A stretch of 64,000 nucleotides of DNA, from the NCBI GenBank assembly GCA_000471925.1, contig CP006667.1:992001-1056000 (forward strand), given 5' to 3'. The DNA is from Ralstonia pickettii DTP0602. GTDB taxonomy: Bacteria > Pseudomonadota > Gammaproteobacteria > Burkholderiales > Burkholderiaceae. A model generated the notes under the pieces. The model did not search any database and was not told the DNA's origin. It worked only from the letters and a program-made list of their open reading frames with translations. The position numbers and the translations under genes were made by a program. Shown here in pieces: positions 8,321 through 14,369 of the stretch; position 1 is the first letter of the stretch, and each line of letters begins with the position of its first letter.

Positions 8321-9823
8321 TCAGGCCGTGACGATGGCAATGGCGCCGGCGCCAGGAGCGCGGACGTTGACAGCTGCCGCAGGCAGCGCTTCATTGCTGG
8401 TTTCCAGCCAGAAGCGGTACAGCAGGTTGGCGGCGCCGCGGCTGCGGTACGACGCGGTCGCGCGCATGTCGGACAGCGGCGTGTAGTCCTGCGCCAGCGC
8501 GGCCATGCCGGCGCGGGCAGTGGCTTCGTTCCACGGCTGGCCGGTCAGGGCCGCTTCCGTGGCGGCGGCGCGCTTGGGCGTGGCGGCCATGCCGCCGAAG
8601 GCGATGCGCGCCTCGCTGACGATGCCGTCCTGCACGGTGATGCCGAATGCGGCGCACACGGCGGAAATATCCTCGTCAAAACGTTTGGACAGCTTGTAGG
8701 TGCGGAAGTGCTGCGGGCCCGCCACCGGCACGCGCAGCGCGGCGACGAATTCGCCCGGCTGCATCGCGGTCTTCTGGTAGGCCAGGTACAGGTCTTCGAG
8801 CGGCATTGTGCGGCGGGTTTCGCCGTGTTGCAGCACCACTTCCGTGCCCAGCGCGATCAGCGCCGGCATCGAGTCGCCGATGGGCGAACCGTTGGCGATA
8901 TTGCCGCCCAGCGTGCCGGCATTGCGGATCGGCAGCGAGGCAAAGCGCTTCCACATTTCTTCCAGCTCGGGGTGGGAGGCGTTCAGCGCGGCATAGGCTT
9001 TCTCTAGCGTCACGGCGGCGCCGATCTCGATCATGCCGTCGCGTTCCCCGATCTGGTTAAGGTCTTCCACCTGGCCCACGTAGAGCAGGTTGCCCAGCTC
9101 GCGGAACTGCTTGGTCACCCACAGGCCGACGTCGGTGCTGCCGGCCAGGATGCGGATATCGGGCTGCGCCGCCTTGATCGTGCCGAACTCGGCCGCGGTG
9201 CGCGGAGCAAAGAACTCTTGCCCTTGCGCGCGGTAGCGGAAGGTCTCGCCGCGCTTCAGGTTGCGCAGCGTCTCGGCGATCTGCTTCGGGTCGAGCTTGT
9301 CGGCCGCTGGGGCGGGCAGGGCCATCATGCGCTCGCCGGCGTCGATGATCGGGCGATAGCCGGTGCAGCGGCACAGGTTGCCGGTCAGCGCGTCGCAGAT
9401 GGTCTGGCGCGAAGGGGATTCGCCGCCGGGCGTGTGCTGCTGGTACAGCGCCCACAGCGACATCACGAAACCCGGGGTGCAGAATCCGCATTGCGATCCG
9501 TGGCATTCGACCATGGCTTCCTGCACCGGGTGCAGCGTGCCATCGGCCTGGCGCAGGTCTTCGACCGTGATCAGGGCCTTGCCGTCGAGCGTGGGCAGGA
9601 ACTGGATGCAGGAGTTGACCGCCTTGAATTCGATGTCGCCGCCGTCCTGCAACTCGCCGATCACGACGGTGCAGGCGCCGCAGTCGCCTTCGGCGCAGCC
9701 TTCCTTGGTGCCGGTGCAGCGCGCGTCCTCACGCAGGTACTGCAGCACGGTGCGGGTAATGGGGGCGTCGGATACTTCCTTGACCTGGCCGCGATGGAAA
9801 AAGCGGATGGTTTGCGTCTCCAT
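8321..9823 (-). CDS. xdhA: xanthine dehydrogenase, FeS/FAD subunit
   Basis: A 500-residue small subunit that passes electrons from the Mo centre through two [2Fe-2S] clusters to FAD and NAD+. The first cluster motif CTGTKEGCAEGDCGAC is near residue 40; the second, CGFCTPGFV followed by NLCRCTGY, lies near 110-150. The FAD domain shows ILAGSTDVG and TLGGNIANGSPIGD. The ATG at 9823 has AGAGAGAAGA upstream and follows a divergent promoter region shared with a LysR gene. It is first in the xdhABC order. The fused FeS-FAD architecture is typical of bacterial XdhA. Confidence 0.95.
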   Translation of the reverse strand: METQTIRFFHRGQVKEVSDAPITRTVLQYLREDARCTGTKEGCAEGDCGACTVVIGELQDGGDIEFKAVNSCIQFLPTLDGKALITVEDLRQADGTLHPVQEAMVECHGSQCGFCTPGFVMSLWALYQQHTPGGESPSRQTICDALTGNLCRCTGYRPIIDAGERMMALPAPAADKLDPKQIAETLRNLKRGETFRYRAQGQEFFAPRTAAEFGTIKAAQPDIRILAGSTDVGLWVTKQFRELGNLLYVGQVEDLNQIGERDGMIEIGAAVTLEKAYAALNASHPELEEMWKRFASLPIRNAGTLGGNIANGSPIGDSMPALIALGTEVVLQHGETRRTMPLEDLYLAYQKTAMQPGEFVAALRVPVAGPQHFRTYKLSKRFDEDISAVCAAFGITVQDGIVSEARIAFGGMAATPKRAAATEAALTGQPWNEATARAGMAALAQDYTPLSDMRATASYRSRGAANLLYRFWLETSNEALPAAAVNVRAPGAGAIAIVTA

Positions 9824-10054
9824 GGTCTTCTCTCTTTTGGTGATGGCGGAAACATAGCACCCCGGCCTTTCATGCAATATTCGGCCCAGGTGATATGCGC
9901 CATCAGCAGGCACGCCGGTCGGTGCCCCTCCGCACGGAGCCAGCGCTGCCAGCCGGGTGCAATTTGACCGATTGTGGGGTGCGTGTCATACACTATGCGC
10001 CGTTCCCATCCCCCACGCCACCCATCTGGCCCCCGCCGGAGGGCCGCCATCGCC
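9824..10054. promoter_or_regulatory. divergent promoter region xdhA / lysR
   Basis: This is a 231-bp divergent intergenic region between xdhA and the LysR gene, the usual place for a LysR-type operator. Two weak dyads are visible: GCAATAT...GATATGC at about 9874-9898 and GTGT-CAT-ACAC at 9983-9993. Neither is decisive, and no clean sigma70 promoter was found. Confidence 0.5.
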
Positions 10055-11002
10055 ATGCACGGACGCGACCATCTCGATACTTATTTGCTGCGGGTGCTGC
10101 ACACCCTGCTGACCGAGCAGAGCGTCACCCGTACCGCCGTACGCCTGGGCCAGTCGCAGCCCGCCATCAGCAACACGCTGAAGCGGCTGCGCGAGATCAC
10201 CGGCGACGCCATTTTGGTGCGGGGCAAAAACGGCATGGTGCCGACTGAGCGCGGCCGCGAACTGCTGGCGCTGGCCGAGCAGAGCCTGGCCGCGATGGAC
10301 CGCATCGCCCGCCCGCCGCAGCAGTTCGACCCCGCCACCACCACGCGCACCTTCCACCTGGGCGCGCCGGACTACCTGGACGCCTTCTTCTTGCCCAATA
10401 TCGTCGAGCGTGTGCGCCGGCTGGCGCCTGGGGCGAAGCTGTTCGTGCATCCGATGACCTCGTCGTCGGATTTCCTGGAGGACCTGGAGCAGGGGCAGTT
10501 GGATATCGTGGTCGGCAACTGGCTGTCGCCGCCCGAGCACCTGCATATCTCGCCGCTGTTCGACGACGAGGTGGTGTGCATGCTCGGCGCGCAGCACCCG
10601 CTGGCGCGCAAGGGGCTGACGCTCAAGCACTACCTGGAGATGCCGCACCTGGCGCCGGCGCCCTATGCATCGATGCAGCGCAGCATGATCGACCAGGCGC
10701 TGGCCGAGCAGGGCTACAAGCGCAATATCCAGGTGACGTTGCCGTATTTCGGGCTGGTGCCGTATGTGCTGATGAAGACCGATATGGTTTTCACCACCGG
10801 GCGCCAGTTTGCGGCGCACTATGCGCAATACCTGCCGATCCGGATGGTGCCATCGCCGGTGTCGTTCCCGCGCATGCGCTTTTACCAGCTCTGGCACGAG
10901 CGCTGCCATGCGGCGCCGGATGTGATGTGGATGCGGCGGATGATCGCGGAGGTGGCGACAGACCTGCCGCAGTTGCCGCGGCTGGAGACCGAGGCGGGCT
11001 GA
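10055..11002 (+). CDS. LysR-family transcriptional regulator
   Basis: A 315-residue LysR-type regulator. The N-terminal winged helix-turn-helix is clear (YLLRVLHTLL, TRTAVRLGQSQPAIS, LKRLREITGDAILVR), followed by a periplasmic-binding-like effector domain. I chose the ATG at 10055 because GGAGGG lies 11 bases upstream and the protein then begins directly before the HTH; the longer frame is Pro/Arg rich. Its divergence from xdhABC-add-guaD makes it the likely regulator of purine-base catabolism, with a purine or its oxidation product as effector (inference). Confidence 0.88.
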   Translation: MHGRDHLDTYLLRVLHTLLTEQSVTRTAVRLGQSQPAISNTLKRLREITGDAILVRGKNGMVPTERGRELLALAEQSLAAMDRIARPPQQFDPATTTRTFHLGAPDYLDAFFLPNIVERVRRLAPGAKLFVHPMTSSSDFLEDLEQGQLDIVVGNWLSPPEHLHISPLFDDEVVCMLGAQHPLARKGLTLKHYLEMPHLAPAPYASMQRSMIDQALAEQGYKRNIQVTLPYFGLVPYVLMKTDMVFTTGRQFAAHYAQYLPIRMVPSPVSFPRMRFYQLWHERCHAAPDVMWMRRMIAEVATDLPQLPRLETEAG

Positions 11003-11006
11003 GGCA

Positions 11007-11516
11007 GTGGAAGACGGAGCCACGGATCGACTAAGGCTCGCCTCGCCTGCTACTGCGCGGGAGGCCGCGGAGCGCATGTTCCGATCCCTGCGGCCCCGGC
11101 TTGCCGCGGTCCTGCCACCGGACGCCGCCATCGAGCACGTGGGCGCCACGGCGGTCAGCGGGTGCCTGACGAAAGGCGATCTCGACATATCTGTCCAGGT
11201 GGGCCCAGAGGCGTTCGCTGCCGCGGACCTGGCGCTGTCGGGGCTGTTCGAACGCAACACTGGCTCGGTGCGCACGGACAGCTTTTCCGCCTTCAAGTGC
11301 GATGAGGTACGGCCACCAGTCGGAATCCAGCTGGTGGTGCGCGGGGCGCCGCTGGATGTGTTCGTCCGGTTCCGGGACAGCCTGCTGGCCGACCCGGCAC
11401 TAATCGAGCGATACAACGCGCTCAAGCGTTCCCAGGAAGGCGCGGAGATGCGCGCCTACCGGGCTGCAAAATCCGCGTTCATTGCCTCGGTACTGGGGCG
11501 ATCAGCCGGAGGCTAG
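11007..11516 (+). CDS. GrpB/UPF0157 family protein
   Basis: A 169-residue protein with the GrpB (UPF0157) nucleotidyltransferase-like signature: IEHVGATAVSGC followed by KGDLDISVQV near residues 45-70, and a C-terminal helical segment YNALKRSQEGAEMRAYRAAK. The family is related to the polymerase-beta nucleotidyltransferase fold, but its biological role is unclear. The start is GTG at 11007, four bases after the LysR stop; an internal ATG at about 11075 would remove about 22 residues. It ends 11 bp from the convergent tupA gene. Confidence 0.75.
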   Translation: MEDGATDRLRLASPATAREAAERMFRSLRPRLAAVLPPDAAIEHVGATAVSGCLTKGDLDISVQVGPEAFAAADLALSGLFERNTGSVRTDSFSAFKCDEVRPPVGIQLVVRGAPLDVFVRFRDSLLADPALIERYNALKRSQEGAEMRAYRAAKSAFIASVLGRSAGG

Positions 11517-11527
11517 CCCCTTGCCCC

Positions 11528-12361
11528 TCACTTGGCCTTGTAGTCCGGGAAGAACAACTGCTCCCCCTCGACCTTGTAGCTGGCGATGGCCTCTTGCCCT
11601 TCCTTCGACGTCATCCACTCCACCAGCTTCATCGCGTCCGTGTAGTTGGTCCCCGGATGCTTGGCCGGGTTGACCGCGATGATCCCGTACGGATTGAACA
11701 TCTTCGGATCGCCTTCCAACGCGATCGCCAGGCCGGTCTTGGCGCGATAGGCGCCATAGGTGGCCCGGTCTGACAGGGTATAGGCCGGCATCTGCGCCGC
11801 CATGGTGAGCACCTCGCCCATGCCCAGGCCGGCGCTGACGTACCAGGGCTGGCCCTTGGGCTCGATGCCCAGTTGCTTCCAGTACTCCTTCTCCATCACG
11901 TCGGTGCCGGAGTTGTCGCCGCGCGAGATGAACTTGCTGCCGCTGCCGGCCACCTTGCGCAGGCCCGCGAGCACGTCCTTGCCACCCTTGATCCCGGCCG
12001 GGTCATTGGCCGGGCCGACCACGATGAAGTCGTTGTACATGACGTCGCGCCGGTTCACGCCGTAGCCGGCGGTGACGAAGGCGTCTTCCATCTTGCGGGC
12101 ATGGACCAGCAGCACGTCGACGTCGCCCATCTCGCCCATCTTCATGGCCTTGCCCGAGCCGACCGCGATCACCTTCACATTGACGCCGGACTTCTGCTCG
12201 AAGCGCGGCAGCAGGTACTTCAGCAGGCCGGAATTCTCGGTGCTGGTGGTGGTGGCCAGCTTCAGTTCGCCGGCATGGGCCGCGGACAGCAGCGCCAGGC
12301 AGGCGATGGCCGTGGCGCGGCGCAGGTGACGAGGCAGGCGTTGGGCGAGGCGTGGCGACAT
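11528..12361 (-). CDS. tupA: tungstate-type oxyanion ABC transporter binding protein
   Basis: A 277-residue periplasmic protein of the TupA (tungstate/molybdate) group. After an Arg-rich start and a signal peptide ending in SAAHA, the mature protein begins ELKLATTTSTENSG; TTTS is the anion-binding motif of TupA. Further family segments are VIAVGSGKAMKMGEMGDVDVLLVH and SRGDNSGT. The ATG has AAAGGAG upstream. Unusually, no tupB permease or tupC ATPase is adjacent, so the rest of the transporter must be elsewhere or the protein serves another purpose. The molybdoenzyme genes nearby and the ModE-like regulator facing it fit an oxyanion role. Confidence 0.88.
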   Translation of the reverse strand: MSPRLAQRLPRHLRRATAIACLALLSAAHAGELKLATTTSTENSGLLKYLLPRFEQKSGVNVKVIAVGSGKAMKMGEMGDVDVLLVHARKMEDAFVTAGYGVNRRDVMYNDFIVVGPANDPAGIKGGKDVLAGLRKVAGSGSKFISRGDNSGTDVMEKEYWKQLGIEPKGQPWYVSAGLGMGEVLTMAAQMPAYTLSDRATYGAYRAKTGLAIALEGDPKMFNPYGIIAVNPAKHPGTNYTDAMKLVEWMTSKEGQEAIASYKVEGEQLFFPDYKAK

Positions 12362-12377
12362 ATTCTGGCTCCTTTGT

Positions 12378-12399
12378 ATTATGTTTTTGCCGACATAAT
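12378..12399. promoter_or_regulatory. operator palindrome next to tupA
   Basis: ATTATGT-N8-ACATAAT is a perfect 7-bp inverted repeat lying immediately upstream of the tupA ribosome site on the minus strand. It shares the core TATGT-N8-ACATA with the palindrome at 12488-12507, so both are probably sites for the divergent ModE-like regulator. A further inverted repeat ATTCTCT-N11-AGAGAAT (12404-12428) lies between the two. Confidence 0.65.
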
Positions 12400-12487
12400 T
12401 GCTATTCTCTCCGAGGATCGTAGAGAATGAGACAAACTACATAACAGCCGGGATTTTCATTGTCATGCAGTCAAAATCGAAAAGTAA

Positions 12488-12507
12488 ATATGTAAGGCAG
12501 AACATAT
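12488..12507. promoter_or_regulatory. operator palindrome at regulator start
   Basis: ATATGT-N8-ACATAT is a perfect 6-bp inverted repeat that overlaps the ATG of the ModE-like gene (12506). It has the same arms and the same 8-bp spacer as the site beside tupA, which suggests autorepression by binding over the start codon. Confidence 0.65.
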
Positions 12508-13603
12508 GACGTTCCGCTTTGACCTGTTCCCCGTGATCGCGCCGGACGACAATCCGCGCGCCAACGGCAAGGTGTTCCAGCTCCTGAAGGCCGTGCGCGA
12601 AACCGGCTCGCTGCACCGCGCCGCGCGCGAGATCGGCCTGTCCTATCGGCACGCCTGGGGCGTGATGCGTACCTGGGAGGAAATGTTCGGGCGCAGCATG
12701 CTGGACATGGAGCGCGGACGCGGTGCCTCGCTGACGCGCTTTGGCGAGCGCCTGCTGCGCGCCGAGCTGCGCCTGCGCGAGTCGATCGAGCCGGCTGTGC
12801 AGAAGGCGATGGCGGAATTCATCGCCGAGCTGGATGACGCCCAGCAGCCGCAGACGTGCGTGCATTTCACCGGCAGCCATGACCCGGCGGTGGAGGTGCT
12901 GGCCGGCGCGCTTGGCCAGGCCGGCACGCCGCTGCAGCTCGATGCCGTGTTCTGCGGCAGCGTGGAGGGGCTGATCTGCCTGCAGGAGCGGCAGTCGGAG
13001 CTGGCCGGCTTCTACGTTTCGCCGGTGCAGACCGCGGGCTCGGTGGCGCACGTGACGCTGCGCAAGTGGCTGCGGCCGACCTCGGTGCGGCTGCTGCGGC
13101 TGGCGTGGCGCGAGCAGGGGCTGATCGTCGCCCCCGAGGTGGCGCGCGAGGTCCGCGACCTGCGCGACCTGGCGCGCACCCAGGCACGCTTCGTCAACCG
13201 CCAGCGCAGTTCGGGCACGCGCATGCTGTTCGACCAGTTGCTGGCCGCGCAGGGCCTGTACCCGGACCAGATCGCGGGTTATGAAGAGACCGAATTCAGC
13301 AACGAGAAGGTGGCCGAGGCGGTGCACAGCGGGCGCGCGCAGGTCGGCTTCGGGCTGCGCATGAATGCCGAGGCGCACGGGCTGGGCTTCGTGCCGCTGA
13401 CGCGCGAGGCCTATTACCTGGCGCTGCGCAAGAACGACCAGACCGCCGGCTGGATGGCCCCGGTGCTGGGGCTGCTTGCCGATCCCGCCTTTGCCCGGCG
13501 CATCGAGGCGCTGCCGGGCTACACCATGGCCGAGCCGCTGGGCATCCTGACGCCGCAGGAGGCGTTGCCGTGGTTCGGGCCCGACGGCAAGGAAGAGGGC
13601 TGA
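12506..13603 (+). CDS. ModE-like regulator with substrate-binding domain
   Basis: A 365-residue one-component regulator. Residues 1-110 form a ModE/LysR-like winged helix (GKVFQLLKAVRETGSLHRAAREIGLSYRHAWGVMRTWEE). The rest is a periplasmic-binding-protein-like domain of the COG1910 type (GSHDPAVEVLAG, SSGTRMLFDQLL, EFSNEKVAEAVHSGRAQVGFGLR), replacing the usual MOP/TOBE molybdate domains. Such proteins regulate molybdate or tungstate uptake. It diverges from tupA over 144 bp containing two matching palindromes. The ligand is inferred to be tungstate or molybdate from the neighbour. Confidence 0.82.
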   Translation: MTFRFDLFPVIAPDDNPRANGKVFQLLKAVRETGSLHRAAREIGLSYRHAWGVMRTWEEMFGRSMLDMERGRGASLTRFGERLLRAELRLRESIEPAVQKAMAEFIAELDDAQQPQTCVHFTGSHDPAVEVLAGALGQAGTPLQLDAVFCGSVEGLICLQERQSELAGFYVSPVQTAGSVAHVTLRKWLRPTSVRLLRLAWREQGLIVAPEVAREVRDLRDLARTQARFVNRQRSSGTRMLFDQLLAAQGLYPDQIAGYEETEFSNEKVAEAVHSGRAQVGFGLRMNAEAHGLGFVPLTREAYYLALRKNDQTAGWMAPVLGLLADPAFARRIEALPGYTMAEPLGILTPQEALPWFGPDGKEEG

Positions 13604-13643
13604 AGGCGCGCCGCCGCGCCGTCTGCCCGGTCCGTATTACACT

Positions 13644-13684
13644 CCTTGCGAGGGCGCTCTACGTTTGCGCCCGCCCTTGCAAGG
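13644..13684 (+). promoter_or_regulatory. long hairpin occluding the DUF4126 ribosome site
   Basis: CCTTGCGAGGGCG (13644-13656) pairs with CGCCCTTGCAAGG (13672-13684) over 13 bp with one G-U, around a 15-nt loop. The 3' arm contains the AAGG of the ribosome site AAGGA that serves the ATG at 13691. If transcribed, the stem would hide the site. The nearest -10-like hexamer, TATTAC (13635-13640), would start RNA inside the 5' arm, so the full stem needs an upstream start. Confidence 0.45.
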
Positions 13685-13690
13685 AACACC

Positions 13691-14302
13691 ATGCTGGAAA
13701 CCGCCGCGCTGGCCGCGGGCATGTCCTGGGCCAGCGGTTTTCGCCTCTACCTCGCCGTGTTCGCCGCCGGCGTGCTGGCGCGCCTGGGCTTGCTGGAGTT
13801 GCCGCCCGGGCTGCAGCCGCTGGAATCGTGGTGGGTCATCGGCGTGGCCGCGGTGCTGGCCTTGGCCGAATTCGTCGCCGACAAGGTGCCGGGTTTCGAT
13901 TCGGTCTGGGACGGCATCCATACCTTCGTGCGCATTCCCGCCGGCGCCATCCTGGCGGCTGCGGCCTTCGGCCAGCTCGACCCGCAGTGGGTGGTCGCCG
14001 CGGGCCTGATCGGGGGCACGCTGGCCGGCACCGCGCATGCGGCCAAGGCCGGCACGCGCGCGCTGATCAACGTGTCGCCGGAACCGTTCTCCAATTGGGC
14101 GGCCTCATTCACTGAAGACCTGACCGCGACCGGCAGCCTGCTGCTGGCGTTCTTCCTGCCGGTGGTGTTCCTGGTCCTGTTGGTGGTGTTCCTGGTGGTC
14201 GCGATCTGGCTGATTCCCAAGCTGTGGCGCAGCGTGCGCCGGCTGCATGCGAGCCTGCGCGGCAGGACCGAACGACCCGATAGCTTGCCCGGCGGACGCT
14301 GA
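13691..14302 (+). CDS. DUF4126 membrane protein
   Basis: A 203-residue integral membrane protein matching what I recall of the DUF4126 family; its function is not known. It has an N-terminal segment ETAALAAGMSWASGFRLYL characteristic of the family, several glycine/alanine-rich helices, a conserved-looking AGTAHAAKAGTRALINVSPEPFSNW loop, and one very hydrophobic C-terminal helix (SLLLAFFLPVVFLVLLVVF) before a basic tail. The ATG at 13691 follows AAGGA. A longer frame from 13646 is open but starts inside a hairpin. It is followed 67 bp later by the YbbP-like permease. Confidence 0.7.
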   Translation: MLETAALAAGMSWASGFRLYLAVFAAGVLARLGLLELPPGLQPLESWWVIGVAAVLALAEFVADKVPGFDSVWDGIHTFVRIPAGAILAAAAFGQLDPQWVVAAGLIGGTLAGTAHAAKAGTRALINVSPEPFSNWAASFTEDLTATGSLLLAFFLPVVFLVLLVVFLVVAIWLIPKLWRSVRRLHASLRGRTERPDSLPGGR

Positions 14303-14369
14303 GTGCCGCCGGCTTTCCCTGACTGACCCGAGGCGAACCGCCGCCGGGACCCAAGAACCGAACAATCCG

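Noticed and set aside
9874..9993. LysR operator (T-N11-A) in the xdhA-lysR spacer
   Set aside because: Only weak dyads were found; kept as a region-level regulatory feature and not as a defined operator.
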